Origin: Limnephilus marmoratus
Taxonomy: Eukaryota; Arthropoda; Insecta; Trichoptera; Limnephilidae
Direction of reading: 5' to 3'
NCBI GenBank assembly: GCA_917880885.1
Contig: OU862907.1
Location: forward strand, 69,187,072 to 69,251,071
DNA length: 64,000 bases
In this document: one piece after another, positions 20,837 through 33,109 of the stretch
Layout: each line of letters begins with the position of its first letter
Numbering within the stretch: position 1 is the stretch's first letter
The notes under the pieces: generated by a model
Told to the model about the DNA's origin: nothing
The model's input: only the letters and a program-made list of their open reading frames with translations
The model's database searches: none
Made by a program: the position numbers and the translations under genes

Positions 20837-21194
20837 GGTGGGGTCGGCTCGACGATTGTTTGAGATGTGTGGGAGGGGGCGGGGGAGGGAGGGCCTCCGG
20901 GGAGTGTGTTCTGGACTCACTGTTCCGCCGTTGGCGAGCGTGGTGGGGGAGGGGCCGGGCGGGGCAGCACAAGTAGTTGGCCAAGTGTATGCATGGATAT
21001 TAGAAAGATGGCGTGTGAAGTGTGCCCACGCGCTACAAGTGTGCCCTTTCCTAAATTTTACCCACACGGCTGACATTGGCTGCCACACCTTGGTAGCTTA
21101 TTAGGCTTCTAGTAAAACGTCGATAAAATAATTTTACTATAGGTAGTAGGTAGGTAGGTATAGGTGCCTTTTTCTACTAACACACAAATTAGGT
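20837..21194. other. GC-rich stretch, no assigned gene
   Basis: About 250 bp of G-rich sequence with open frames on both strands (20838-21104 plus, 20750-21088 minus). No domain is recognised. The composition contrasts with the AT-rich surroundings. Confidence 0.4.
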
Positions 21195-21540
21195 ATAGGT
21201 ACAATAGTGAGCTCTGGTGTCATGAAATTATGCTTTGCTAACCATTCATCCGATTGCGATGAACTTTTGAGGATTCTATATATACCGGTGAACACTGGCA
21301 TTATGAAATTTGTATAAAAAAATTGCAATAGGTGGTACGCGAGCTGTTTCAAAATTGAATGTACCGGGACCGAATGTATGAAATGTCGGAGGGGGGTTTG
21401 CGGGACGGGGGAAGCGGGAGAGGGGAGTGGGGAGAGGGAAGGCGGAGAAGGCGGAGTGGGGAAGCGCTAGAGGAAGGAGACAACAAGAAAAGGACACGCA
21501 CGGAGATACATTTTCTCTATTAACACAGAATAAATTTTCG
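21195..21540. repeat. Helitron-family G/A-rich fragment
   Basis: Shares gtgagctctgg, gcgagctgtttcaaaa and the gggag-rich tract followed by ggacacgca with the Helitron at 12511-13016. Clean ends are not seen. Confidence 0.6.
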
Positions 21541-21546
21541 AAACAT

Positions 21547-22068
21547 TTAGGGAAGACCTAGGAGAGTTGTGACAGAGGAGAGTTGTGACAGAGGAGAGTT
21601 GTGACAGAGGAGAGTTGTGACAAAGACGATTTCTCCCTACCTTTAATAGTTAGAGATATTCTAACAACGCTCGTTTGTCGCTTTAGAGACGCGCTACTTC
21701 ACTCAGTACCCGCTGGCGGCGCACGAGAAGCGGTTACGTAATTACGACGTCTGCGTGCAAAAAAATGCGAAAAGTAAGTTTTTATTCAAAATTGTAATTG
21801 AATTTATATCATGTCTTATTACATGCGCATTGTTCTGTTATTTTTTGTTAAGTTGTATGTATGTATGGTTATTTAAGTCTCAAAGTGTTGCATTGATCTT
21901 TTGTGTTTGCATCGTGTTTAGAAAATATGAATCATTATTCGAACCGAGTCGTTATTTTGAGCACCTAGGAGAGTTGTGACAGCCTGTCACAAGTGGAATA
22001 TTTCTTGATCGACATATGTCTCTTAAATTAAAAATTGTCACAACTCTCCTCTCTCCTAGGTCTCCCCT
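21547..22068. mobile_element. small TIR element with tandem GAGAGTTGTGACAG words
   Basis: Left end ggaagacctaggagagttg and right end ctctctcctaggtctcccc are inverted complements. The left end carries four tandem copies of gaggagagttgtgaca-type words. Flanking TA dinucleotides could be a target duplication. No transposase is encoded. A solitary end lies at 10850-10923. Confidence 0.6.
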
Positions 22069-22069
22069 A

Positions 22070-22318
22070 CTCAGGAAATACAACAAAACTTCAAATAATA
22101 TGTTATCTTTACGAAAAAGACACACATTGTCAGATCTGATGTTTCTACATAACTTGATTAGTAATAAAATAGATAGTCCCGAATTGCTCTCTGTCATTGG
22201 TTTAAATATTCCAATGAGGCGTACTAGGCACACTTCGCTTTTTCATATAGAATCCAATAACACAAATGCAGCAAAATTCACCAATCTCTCGCGCAATCCC
22301 ATCTTATACACACTATGA
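22070..22318 (+). pseudogene. LINE C-terminal fragment
   Basis: The plus frame reads NMLSLRKRHTLSDLMFLHNL, then ISNKIDSPELLSVIGLNIPM, which aligns by eye with the C-terminal tail of the LINE ORF2 copies in this window (KINDLTFLLKLLNSKFDSCE). It may be the other half of the fragment at 10926-11440: both abut ends of the same TIR element. Confidence 0.7.
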
Positions 22319-22379
22319 AAAATTACTACACTTAGACATTTTTCACGACTCTTCGCAAACATACAAAACTTGCAATTTT

Positions 22380-22500
22380 TACCCCCCCCCCCCCCCCGCC
22401 CCCCCCGGTGACCAAAATCCTAAGCAAATCGCCGCTCATTTGTATGGAGCGTGACATTTTGAAGACCCCCCCCCCGAAGAGGTCACGTAGTATGGGTACG
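22380..22500. repeat. C-rich low-complexity tract
   Basis: Long C runs at 22383-22407 and 22467-22475 flank a short unique segment. Transposon ends in this genome often carry such G/C runs, but no matching second end is seen. Confidence 0.5.
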
Positions 22501-22589
22501 TTCCCTAACGTATTTAAGTTAATAAGGATTAATACTGTATCCGTCTAAATAACTTTTCAATTACCGCAATGTACGTGACGATTTTTTTA

Positions 22590-22951
22590 GAAGATAGAAT
22601 GGGTATAGTAAGCTATCCGTAAAAGATAGATATATGCCTTCGCGGACTTTTTTGTAGATCTATAAAAGAGGAATATCCCACCATGCATTGTTTTGTTATA
22701 TCCCAAAAGGATTAGGCAGCGCTTTCGATGAAAGCTCCCAGGCGGCTTGACTTTTTCCGACACTTCTAACAATTATCGTTATGTTTCAACCAATTTACAC
22801 AAATCCTTGACAAATTACGTACTTAAACCTTCCTCACGAAACACTCTATCTATTGGTGAAAACCGCATGAAAATCCGTCCAGTTGTTTTCGAGTTTATGC
22901 GCGAACAGACAGACAGACGACGCGGGGACTTTAATTTATAATATGTAGAGA
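22590..22951 (-). mobile_element. Helitron-like fragment, 5' end on minus strand
   Basis: Read on the minus strand it starts TCTCTACATATTATAAAT, then tctgtctgtctgttcgcgca and the conserved cggattttcatgcggttttc block. It is the same family as the palindrome at 52530-53190, of which it represents a single arm. Confidence 0.7.
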
Positions 22952-23469
22952 ATTTAAAACTTCCTATTTACTTATTATTTATTTTATCTTTTCACTAAAC
23001 TTTAATGACTATTCGTGAGCATGTAATTCTTGTTCTAAAAATATGTCTCTTTATCTTAATACACAATCTTCCTTTATATTAGTCTCCTCATTCATTTACT
23101 AGAAGTTTTAAGAACTGTTCAAATCCCAGACGAAATAATCTAATAAGATTCTACGGACTTACGTAATAGGTACCTACTATACCATGTAATAATTTCATTT
23201 AATATTCCTTATAACTTGTAAACTTATGTATCTACTGTGTATGTCTTTTAACAAATAAATAAATAAATGAAGTGGCATAGCAACGCATGCCGGGAAGTCA
23301 CCAGGTAATGAAATAAAAACTTAATATTAATCGAATCGCGTAGTAATAATATGATTATTTGAAAAGAATAAATGATAAGAGTTGTCCTTCAGCTTCAGTG
23401 AAGCATTTGTCTATAAGAGATAAGATAATACAATGATGATGAATATCAGACTTACATCTTTATACATTC
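22952..23469. other. AT-rich, no gene
   Basis: No coding signal seen. An acgcatgccggg word at 23283 marks a Helitron-like scrap preceded by an AAAT repeat. Confidence 0.5.
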
Positions 23470-23645
23470 TCAACATTCTCAACCTCAGCACTCAACACTC
23501 AACCTCAACCTCAGCACTCAACACTCAACACTCAACCTCAACACTCAACACTCAACACTCAACACTCAACACTCAACCTCAACACTCAACATTCAACACT
23601 CAACACTCAACACTCAACATTCAACATTCAACACTCAACACTCCT
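23470..23645. repeat. CACTCAA microsatellite
   Basis: About 25 head-to-tail copies of cactcaa/cctcaac/cattcaa 6-7-bp units. It creates a spurious open frame of Thr/Gln/His/Ser. Confidence 0.95.
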
Positions 23646-23800
23646 TCACTACATCATTATTCATTCATTTCAAATATCTTATACAATTAAACTAATTCTT
23701 CAGAATTAAATACGATTTTTTTTTACTTTATTTTTTTCCATTGTACCTAGGTATACATGGTAATTACATGTAATTGCAACGCATGCCGGGTGCTCGCTAG
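23646..23800 (+). mobile_element. Helitron 3' end
   Basis: The sequence ends caacgcatgccgggtgctcg then CTAG (23797-23800) followed by T, the same 3' terminus as the Helitrons ending at 13016 and 46680. The 5' end is not resolved and may lie near 23280. Confidence 0.55.
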
Positions 23801-24164
23801 TTTATAAATACAATCATGTTTAACTCAGAAAATGTTTCAAAATAATAAACAAATTAATATCCCTACTCGTACCTGCAAAAATCCATTTTCTCTACAGAAA
23901 CGAGCGGTCTTTTTATGGATTCCCCTAACTAAACTAATGTTGTCCTTGTTCTACAAGTATTTCAATGGAATATGCTCCAAGTAACACAAGAACCGATCGC
24001 TTTGTTTTTGATAGTCCATACAAGACCCGTGTTGAAGTGAGCTCGATTACATATTCCTTACTTGCTTGAAATTGATTAAACATTTTCAAATATCTTTTTT
24101 GAAAAGATATTCCATTTAATTGACCTGTTTAGGGCCTAGGAGTCGATAGGTATTTCATACATAT

Positions 24165-24436
24165 AACAGGTTCATCTTATCAAACAGACACAACAGGTAC
24201 ATCTTATCAAACAGACACAACAGGTACATCTTGTCAAATAGACACAACAGGTAGGTACATCTTATCAAACAGACACAACAGGTACATCTTATCAAACAGA
24301 CAACAGGTTCATCTTATCATACAAACACAACAGGTAAATCTTATCAAACAGAAACAACAGGTACATCTTATCAAATAGACACAACAGGTACATCTTATCA
24401 ATCAGACACAACAGATACATCTTATCAAACAGACAG
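24165..24436. repeat. 27-bp minisatellite
   Basis: About ten tandem copies of a 27-bp unit with core aggtacatcttatcaaac. Units vary by single substitutions and one 4-bp insertion (aggtaggtac). Confidence 0.95.
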
Positions 24437-24990
24437 TATTAGAAATAGATGTAGATCATATTGTATTCAGTGTAGGTTGTAGGTACTAAGGAAATATGCT
24501 GTCTAGAAGTTTGAAGGGCATAGTTAATTTTAATTGTTTTTAATGCTAATTGTTTTCCCAATGAGATATGAGTCGAAACCCTTATTTGAACATATATAAT
24601 GCATTTTCCACAGTTGCTCAAGCCATTTCAAGCAATGTTTCGCTTGTGATTGGTGATCTCTCAGCAGGGCGATACTGAGAGTATGTTCCACTCTGCAAGG
24701 TACTAATTCCTGATGACAATATCTGCTTACTGCACAATGTGTATGACTGGATAATCAATGTTGTTTCAATGTTTAATTCTTTTCTTTAAATAGATCCACT
24801 TTCTGATCTTTTCTAATTGTAAATTAAATTATTTTTAAAATACACCTTCAGTCACCTTAAGAGGTGCAATTGAGAAATATGTCAATATTACTGCAGTGTA
24901 TGTATATGAAATATTAGAACTATATATCTCTAGGTTAATCTATTATTTATTAAAATAAAGTGCATTTAAACTTGGGTTTTATTTTATTAT
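24437..24990. other. no gene seen
   Basis: Ordinary AT-rich sequence without repeats I can match or a convincing open frame. Confidence 0.5.
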
Positions 24991-25002
24991 GTTTGTCATC
25001 CA

Positions 25003-25160
25003 CGGGTTAGTAGCCAAGTTGTCCAAAGCCATGGTTCCCAGTGTGGTGTCACGGGTTCAATCCTCTTTTCTAGCCTGAAATATTGTATACTTACCAAGTG
25101 CTTAAAACTACTTAACTCCACAAAATACTTATTTCGCCTCTGGGGATGCTGTGCAGGGCC
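25003..25160 (+). repeat. tRNA-derived SINE head
   Basis: Contains an A-box-like tagtagccaagttg and a B-box-like gggttcaatcc at RNA polymerase III promoter spacing, followed by a non-tRNA body. No acceptor stem closes, so it is a SINE and not a tRNA gene. Confidence 0.55.
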
Positions 25161-25516
25161 AAGCCCAAGGTTTCCCACCTGAAATATGTGCTCCGAAGAT
25201 TGCAGTCCGTTAGTTAAGATATGTTTTATCAAACAGGTCACCTGTTCATCCACAGCGTCAAGAGATTGTCAGGTATATTGGAGCTGCAGGCCAGAGGTGG
25301 CTGCCTACTAGCCTACAACGGGGGTGTATACTTGCAAAAATACTTGCTGTACAGGGTCATCAGTTGTATATTATGTTGTGTATCTGTGGGCCCTGTACAG
25401 TACGCCCAGGTTCTGAGATGTTAACTTGGCTCTGGCTTCGTTGGAGCCCATAGTCAGTTATATGACAGATAGTTGTGTTGGAAAATAGGAATAACAAAGG
25501 AACAAATACATAAATA

Positions 25517-26648
25517 TCTTATTAATATATAAAACAAAGTCGGGTTAGTTACACTATTTATAACTCGAGATCGGCTGGACCGATTTTGATGATCTTTGAT
25601 TTGTTGGATTTGTCTTCGCTCCGGATAACATAATAACTACTAAAACATCGCAAAAATTCACGAAAAAGAAAGTTATGAAGAAAATTAAATTTTTTATACA
25701 TTTTATATGGAACGAATTCTCATATTTTGAAAGAACTGCAGTAATATTGTGATAGGTATTTTCCAAAAATTCAAAAACGTCAAATGTCAATGCGCTGATT
25801 GTTTCGCTTTTGTTCTTAATCAAATAATACTGCCTCTCTTTCTTACAAACTAAATGTCAATAGTCGAAAATGAGACAAACGGTGAACGTATGTCTCTGCA
25901 CCCCTCCAAAGGAAAAATACAATAATAATAAATTTCTGAAATGAAACGCATTTGATTACGTAAGCTCCACTCAGGACCTATGTCATCTTAGGAGATGATG
26001 TGTGGAGGGTCTTTTTAAGGAAGGGTAGAATTGGTTGTTCTGGGAAGGAAAAGGGCATAAGGAGTGGGTAGGAATCTGGAGGTCAGTGTATCCGGAAGTG
26101 AATCCATCCCTCCAACTGCGGTGCAAGGCCATTGCCTTGACCAGAATTGACCTTTTACCTTGACCTTTCCAGCCGGACTCTTTCGACCCATTGGTCGAGA
26201 GAATCCGGCTGGAAAGGTAAAAGGGAGCTCCCAGTCTCTCTCGATCCGGCCCGCCACGCAGCAGGTGGGCAGACGCATCCACCGCCAAAACCCGCACAAA
26301 AGTCACCCCATGAATCCGAACCCCAGGCACCCCTGCTAAATCACCAAACATAGAAAACCACTTGGACCTTGGCTGAGTTGTTGGTTATCCAATAAATGGT
26401 TCCCGGAGCGGCGACCCCCGTACCCGCTTCCTTTCAAAAATTCCCGTAAGTACCTAAGTGGAAAAGTAAGAAAATCACGTAAAATATAAATCCGTATACA
26501 CGCCATCTCCGATATGAACAAAAACAAAACACGGACAGTTGGGCATCGATAATTGCTTCATTGTGTAATTTTTAACTTAATAAAAAAACTAAATTTAATT
26601 CAACAGTTATTGATTCTAAGGCGGTACGAAGTTCGTCGGGTCAGCTAG
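25517..26648 (+). mobile_element. Helitron carrying a family A repeat
   Basis: Starts TCTTATTAATATATAAAAC after A (25516) and ends gttcgtcgggtcagCTAG before T (26649). The start continues gtcgggttagttacactatt and tcgagatcggctggaccgat, a widespread insect Helitron 5' end. A family A repeat (25970-26450) sits inside, probably as a later insertion. No Rep/helicase is encoded. Confidence 0.82.
25970..26450 (+). repeat. dispersed repeat family A copy inside Helitron
   Basis: Shares gatgtgtggagggtcttttt, ggtcagtgtatccggaagtg and the terminal gttggttatccaataaatgg with copies near 3 and 15.6 kb. It contains a local inverted repeat around gattctctcgacc/ggtcgagagaatc near 26190. Confidence 0.65.
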
Positions 26649-26697
26649 TAATAAATAAAACAAGATATTTCAAGAGACATATTTATTGTTTTACAGT

Positions 26698-26834
26698 TCA
26701 ATACATATTTATAAATAATTGTTTACAATTTAATTCTTTCTCCCTTTCATCTGGTAAATAATAATTTAGTTCCTCATCGCTAATATCATATTGTTGATTT
26801 GATTTTAGAGCAATGGCAGCTAACCTAATAGCCT
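26698..26834 (-). pseudogene. short coding-like segment, unknown
   Basis: On the minus strand, after an acceptor-like atgacag, the frame reads AIRLAAIALKSNQQYDISDE, then ELNYYLPDEREKELN, and stops at 26698. The amino-acid balance looks like a terminal exon, but no family is recognised. It abuts the Helitron end at 26648. Confidence 0.25.
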
Positions 26835-26839
26835 GTCAT

Positions 26840-29175
26840 ATTCTAAATAACTATCAAAACTGTGTTCAGGTAATTTAATATTGTTACAGAAATTACAACA
26901 CTAAAATAACAGCAGAATAGAGCAGTAGAATAACAAATATATAATAATAACGAAGGAAAGTAACACAATGTAAACAACTCCAAAGTAAACAGATCAGAGA
27001 AATTATATAAAATAAAACATAATGACAGTTAACAAATTATAATAAACATGAATAATGATGTGCTTATAGAAGTGGTTGAAAGAAAAGTTTAATAGAAATG
27101 TTATTAATAATATGGCGAACAACAGGAAGAGTAACAGAAGTAATGCTAAAGTTAGGTCTGCAAAACTGTTGTTGTGCTTCAGGAGTAAAACCTTATGTTA
27201 TTTCAACACAGCCCCGAACAAGGGCATATTGACTATATTAGCATATGCTGCACCAACAGTGTCATCTATTTATAGCAGAATTACAATTACAAGACACAAG
27301 CTTGTATTATTGTCACAATTTAATAATATTTGTATAATTTATGTAGCGCCATTTTTGTGAAAAATCACCTCAAGGGTGCTGATACAACAATTCCTAGTTA
27401 CTATCAATCATACACTATAAAGCAACATTTACATAGGATTTCTTGGCTGTCCAACAGATTATTTATACTTTTAAATAAACATGCAACATCAATTCATATT
27501 CTTCTACCTTTATTAAAACAATCTCATTGGAGCAAAACTAAATAAAATGTTGATTAATTCAACAGAATTATAAATTTGAAATCAACAATTTTTTGTAAAT
27601 TAGTGTTGAACTCTTTCAACAGTATTAATTATGGTTTCCATAAGGAGACAGATATTGGAGAATTATATTCTAGGAGGCTTCTAGTTAGAGACACTAACAA
27701 TATTTATATTTTATATAAACTTTATAAATCCTTGGAGATGTTTAGAATATAACTCAACAGTTCCTTGGCTCTTTTAGCAATCCAAATATGTTAATTGATC
27801 TCATTTTGGGACAGAAAAAACTACCAAATAAGGTACTACAATAACAATTTTACTTAAGTTAAGTTAAGCCAAGGTAAAAATTATAAACCTTACAATAAGA
27901 AATAGGAAATATATAAGGAAAATGATTTTTACAATTTACGTAACGGTCAAATTTAACATGTGTCACTGCTAACGCCTCGGTGTTTAAAAAATTAACTAGT
28001 TTGCGGCTTATCAGGGATTAGCCTGCTTTAATTTGAGCGAGGAATTCCACACTTATGCAGCTACTGATATACCGGGCATGGTGGTTCGGATTATAGTGGG
28101 TTCGGATTACAGAGACTATACTGTACATAGAATTAAACAAAAGGAAACATTATTAAATACAAATTACAGAATTCACATCTCAATAATACATATTATTATC
28201 AGATGTAGGATAGGTAGGTACTACAATCATGTATTGAACAATGAATAAATAGAAAATATAAAAACAAACAAAATAAATCACTAACTATAAAATACATCAA
28301 TAGACAATAAATTAATAAAATGTAGTAAATAAATGAAGTGTGTTTTAATGTCTCAGTAGTAATAATAGGCACATACATAATAGAACTCCACAGAAACAGA
28401 AAAATAACCTGAATAAAGAGTTATATTCAATTAAAGACTTAGTATGTAATTATATGTAATTGTAAATTTTTATAATTGTGAAATAACTGAGTTTTTATAA
28501 CTGGATAGTTCTCACGCAAGTGTAAACTTCTGTAAAACCCAGTGTAAATAAATAAATAATATATTTTAATTTCTTAATATGTTAGCAGTTGTTTCAACAC
28601 TTTATGTCTGTGCTTCATGTATTGTGTTTAATAAATTGGGCTGCGTTCAAATGTATGTCTGGATGTATGTCTCACTAGATCATTCCTTGTGCAAAGCTTG
28701 CTCAAATAACGCATCCATATCTTAACTATTCATAAATAACTTTAAATAATTGTTTTGGGACAATGTTCATGTAAACAAAATGAGATATTACCAAGTAGAT
28801 AAACAAGGATCGGATGGTCCGAGTGCCGAGTGTCGAGTGCCGAATACTGAGGGGGTTATTACCTCTGTTTGTGTTTCAATTCTGTATCCGATTGTTTGAT
28901 CTATGCGTCCATATAACCAGCGTTATTGTTTTAAACTAGGATTTGTTTATAAACTTATTTACACTGTATGCAATCTTACAAATATCTACTTTTTAACCTG
29001 AAGGGATCGGGAAGAAACTTGGTTTGCCGTCCTTCTGGGACGGAGTATATTTTAACATTCGCGACACTACCGTCACACTATTCATCACTAGAATTAGGAA
29101 AACATAATATATATGATGAAGGAAATATGGAAACTTGTTTTAATTTCTATTAAAACATAAATTAAACAGAGTTTT
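26840..29175. other. AT-rich, no gene or repeat recognised
   Basis: Short open frames (27076-27360, 28033-28248, 28968-29153) have no domain or compositional support. It may be unique intergenic DNA or old unrecognised transposon sequence. Confidence 0.5.
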
Positions 29176-29179
29176 CAAA

Positions 29180-29370
29180 CAATTCACAGGCGGTAGAAGT
29201 GAAAACTTCAGAAAACTAAAGTAGACAAGAGTAGGGAGGCTGCGAAGCACCGCACAAAGAGCAGATCGATTATTCTATCTCATTCTCTCACAGGCTAAAT
29301 CCTAGAGATGTTTGTGTTTGTCTATTTTTAGTATTTTTCGTTTCATCGAGTTTTAAATCAAAACAGCTCA
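29180..29370 (-). repeat. dispersed repeat family B (GCCTGCGAGAGAATGAGATA)
   Basis: On the minus strand it matches copies at 16025-16120 and 50240-50430: a block with gaagtgaaaacttc, an aaaacttgatgaaacgaa-like centre (best in the 50.3-kb copy) and tgagagaatgagata. It resembles a short MITE. Confidence 0.65.
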
Positions 29371-29589
29371 ACAACTTTTCACTTCAAAAAATATTTATTA
29401 TAAACCTTTATTTAGCGCCATCTCCTTGAGCGGGGACACTCTTAGTTTGTTTATAAAGCTGACAATCATATAAACCCAAGAATGTACTTTCAACAAACAT
29501 ATTAGATATTGATAAGATGAAGTGGGGAAAGGGGTCTGTGGGTCAAAAGATTTTGGGAACCGCTGTACAAGATAAACGATTAAGAAATA

Positions 29590-29955
29590 TGCTAAATCTT
29601 TCAGATATTAAAATGGTTTACTTCAGTGTTGCAGTACGGCATAATGGCATGGGGAAGCATCTATAAGACAAATTTGTATCCGATAGTAATAACACAAAAA
29701 ATGATCATTAAATTTATCCTTAAGAAACCAAGAGTTTTTCCAACTTTTTGATAAATTTGAGGTCCTACCGGTTTTAAAACTATTTGAAAAAAATGCTATT
29801 CTAAAAGTTTTTAAAGAATCTGAAGTGTCCACTAAGACCTATAACATCTGGGAACATATATGTACCTAGATGCAACACGACAGCTGCACAACACCATTAT
29901 TAATTTCAGGCCCTAAGCTATTTAACTATTTGCCTGACTTGATAAAATAGTGAGA
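29590..29955 (+). pseudogene. LINE reverse transcriptase C-terminal scrap
   Basis: The plus frame reads FSVLQYGIMAWGSIYKTNLY, then PIVITQKMIIKFILKKPRVF and, after stops, LPVLKLFEKNAILKVFKES. This pattern (QYGIxxWG, QKxIIKxIL) is the thumb/C-terminal region of non-LTR reverse transcriptases, related in type to the fragment at 46808-47788. Confidence 0.7.
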
Positions 29956-30234
29956 AAAACTATTTTAAATTTAAAAAAAAACTTGCATTTCATTTTAACA
30001 GATAACAAACAGATTGACTTTTTCAATTGGTGATTTTCAGATATATTCTGTTGCTTATATTATGCTGATATTCTTTTACTATTATTTGTATTTTTAATTC
30101 TTGTCCAATATTTTGTAATATTTTGGAGTATTTTTGAAAGTATTTTTTTTCTATTTTTGTAACTTCCACATACTATCTATAATTAGTATTATTCCCAAAT
30201 AGTTTATCTCAAACACTTTATTATTTCCAGATGA

Positions 30235-30420
30235 AGAAAAAAAAGAAGAACTCCTGGATGACTCAATGTTCCAAAATTCTTCAGAGAAACAGCCTGGATG
30301 AAGGCGATACCCAGAACAGGAGAAATTACAACCTGAGAACGAGAAGAGCCGACCCCAACAGCCTACCTAGGCAATGAGTTGGGACAGCGCAAGGAAGAAG
30401 AAGAAGTCTTTATTATTTCC
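30235..30420 (+). pseudogene. LINE 3' terminal scrap
   Basis: The plus frame includes SLDEGDTQNRRNYNLRTRRA and DPNSLPRQ before a stop, a C-terminal tail common in animal LINE polyproteins. Nothing upstream is preserved. Confidence 0.5.
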
Positions 30421-31280
30421 AGATATACCTACATATAGCGATATACCAGCAGATTCGCTCCCCAGTTAGACTCCAGATTAATTCTCTACTAACTGGGGAA
30501 ATTAAAACTGTAATCGTATCTGATCACATTATTATATTGTATACTTTTCTAACTTACATTAAATTAAAAATACTAATTCTGGTTGTGGGTCTGTCTGTAA
30601 CTCTTGTTTAAGGCTCTGCAACCGGGCCGGAAAGGAAGAAGATGGAGAGATACGAAATTACGATTGTTAGAGGAGAGCTCTAACATTTACAGCGACAAAA
30701 TCGATGCGAAAATTGCGAAAATGTTTAATAAAACACGACTCGTTTAAAATAGAGAAAAAATCTCGCGGGTATTATCTTAAACAGAATTTAAAGAAACACT
30801 GAATTTTTTTATACATATAACTTATAAAATAACTGAAACAAACATGTTAATAATAATTTTTTGGAGCTTACTTTGCGATTTTTTTCTATCGAGGTAATTT
30901 TATATAATTTGCGTTTCGGCGCGGGCAAAGTCTAGATATTATCTTCAAGAATAACATATATTTTTTAAGAGCTTTAAAATTTACCGTGTTTAAGGGAAAT
31001 ATGTAATAAATCGGTGCAAATCCGGGTTGCGGGCCCTTAATGAACTCTACATCTCAGATTTACTTTGAATTTAAGTGTCATTTTCAAAATTGGAGCTCAT
31101 TATGTGAGGAATTCAGACAAGTGATAAAGTAGGTAGGTATTTAACTATGATGTGAAATTTAAACAGATAATTATCTCAATTTGTTTTTTACAAAATTGTA
31201 ATTATAATATCCCGTGATTTATACCGGTCTGCGCTAGTTGAAATAACACAAATTCTCTAAAACACAAAATAACATGGATA
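30421..31280. other. no gene seen
   Basis: AT-rich sequence without convincing coding or repeat structure. Confidence 0.5.
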
Positions 31281-31283
31281 GAC

Positions 31284-31365
31284 CGGTTAGTGGCTGAGTT
31301 GGCATAGCGTCTGGTTCCCGACCAGGCGTCATAAGTTCAATCCCTCGACTGGCTAAGTCCTTCAT
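31284..31365 (+). repeat. tRNA-derived SINE head
   Basis: A-box-like tggctgagttgg and B-box-like agttcaatccc flank an anticodon-arm-like ctgg-ttcccga-ccag hairpin. No acceptor stem forms, so this is a SINE or tRNA relic. Confidence 0.6.
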
Positions 31366-32062
31366 CACGGCACAAGCAACATTTTCTCCTTACTGTGATG
31401 GTAGTAGGAGATTGTCAAATATTGTCAGATTATTCGAGACCCAGAAATGTATGTCTTTCGTTTTAAAGTTAAAAAGAATGAATAAACGTTCTATGCAATA
31501 TAATTCTGGCGGCATGTACGAGTATGTGTAAAAGAGAAATGTTCTTAGTTTAGGTTAACAGCTGTAATGTGTTTAATAAAATATTAATGTTTATTTCAGT
31601 GAAATGAGATTGTCAAATGAAATTCCTAAATTGACAATTGCTCAAAAATCATTCTAAAAACATTCCCGCCTTATTTCAAATATGGAACAGTGGAACATCA
31701 AAATGATGAAATTCAAATGGGATGACAATATACACAATGTCAGGCAGGTGTAAGGGAGACAGAGCGCGTGCTAAATGGGCTAGAACCAAAAGGTATTAAG
31801 TCAGGGACGACATTCAAATCTACATGGAAGGCATTTCTAGTGTGTGTTGTCTATTCAGTGCTTTAAATAAATAGTTAGTTTAATTGAAGCCAGTCCTGTT
31901 GGGAGTTTAGACAGATTTGGTTTAAGTTTAAAGCACTGAGGGGATAATACCTAGAAGGGAGATCTATTCCCAGAGCACACAAAACTGATGTCGCCAGTTT
32001 GCTCCACTCCACTACACTCCAGACAGGATACTTTATGGTAGTACCCGGCTATTCAGATCTAG
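31366..32062. other. no gene seen
   Basis: Ordinary sequence between a SINE head and the 185-bp array. Confidence 0.5.
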
Positions 32063-32995
32063 TCAACAAGTACCTAGTCACTGTACACAATATCTATTGT
32101 AGCGACGCCCCCGACTGTAAAGATAACATATTTTCATAATGCACAACTATTTGCACAACTTGTCCAATTTGTCCATTTCAGGCTACAGAACCCAAAGTGA
32201 CGTATTCAGCACCAAACATCAATATCAGAGAGGTTGTACCATATCTGTCAACAAGTACCTAGTCACTGTATACAATATCTATTGTAGCGACGCCCCCGAC
32301 TGTAAAGATAACATATTTTCATAATGCACAACTATTTGCACAACTTGTCCAATTTGTCCATTTCAGGCTACAGAACCCAAAGTGACGTATTCAGCACCAA
32401 ACATCAATATCAGAGAGGTTGTACCATATCTGTCAACAAGTACCTAGTCACTGTACACAATATCTATTGTAGCGACGCCCCCGACTGTAAAGATAACATA
32501 TTTTCATAATGCACAACTATTTGCACAACTTGTCCAATTTGTCCATTTCAGGCTACAGAACCCAAAGTGACGTATTCAGCACCAAACATCAATATCAGAG
32601 AGGTTGTACCATATCTGTCAACAAGTACCTAGTCACTGTACACAATATCTATTGTAGCGACGCCCCCGACTGTAAAGATAACATATTTTCATAATGCACA
32701 ACTATTTGCACAACTTGTCCAATTTGTCCATTTCAGGCTACAGAACCCAAAGTGACGTATTCAGCACCAAACATCAATATCAGAGAGGTTGTACCATATC
32801 TGTCAACAAGTACCTAGTCACTGTACACAATATCTATTGTAGCGACGCCCCCGACTGTAAAGATAACATATTTTCATAATGCACAACTATTTGCACAACT
32901 TGTCCAATTTGTCCATTTCAGGCTACAGAACTCAAAGTGACGTATTTAGCACCAAACATCAATATCAGAGAGGTTGTACCATATCTGGAACCAAG
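32063..32995 (+). repeat. 185-bp tandem array, five units
   Basis: Five head-to-tail copies of a 185-bp unit, nearly identical in the centre (units at about 32139, 32324, 32509, 32694, 32879 by one landmark) with more changes in the edge copies. Each unit contains a 61-codon open frame whose stop overlaps the next ATG as TAATG. Because 185 is not a multiple of three, the frame moves each time, so this is a by-product of the repeat. Confidence 0.95.
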
Positions 32996-33109
32996 TGACA
33001 AGTCCTTATATTAATATTATATTAGAAAGAGACAACACTAAGTTTTCTCCTTGCTTATCAATTTATTCAATTCACAATTAATTCATTAAAAATTATATAC
33101 AAAGTATAC

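Noticed and set aside
20716..21104. Overlapping Gly/Arg- and Pro-rich frames on both strands
   Set aside because: They come from a GC-rich low-complexity stretch and have no recognisable domain.
23433..23690. 85-residue Thr/Gln/Ser-rich protein
   Set aside because: It is the translation of the CACTCAA microsatellite.
24165..24436. CRISPR-like regularly repeated array
   Set aside because: Units are contiguous 27-bp tandem repeats with no unique spacers, in a eukaryotic genome.
31284..31365. tRNA gene (Gly-like CCC anticodon arm)
   Set aside because: No acceptor stem pairs and the flanks resemble SINE sequence.
32139..32879. Four consecutive identical 61-codon frames linked by TAATG overlaps, like a translationally coupled operon
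   Set aside because: They are a consequence of the 185-bp tandem repeat; the frame changes in every unit and the host is eukaryotic.
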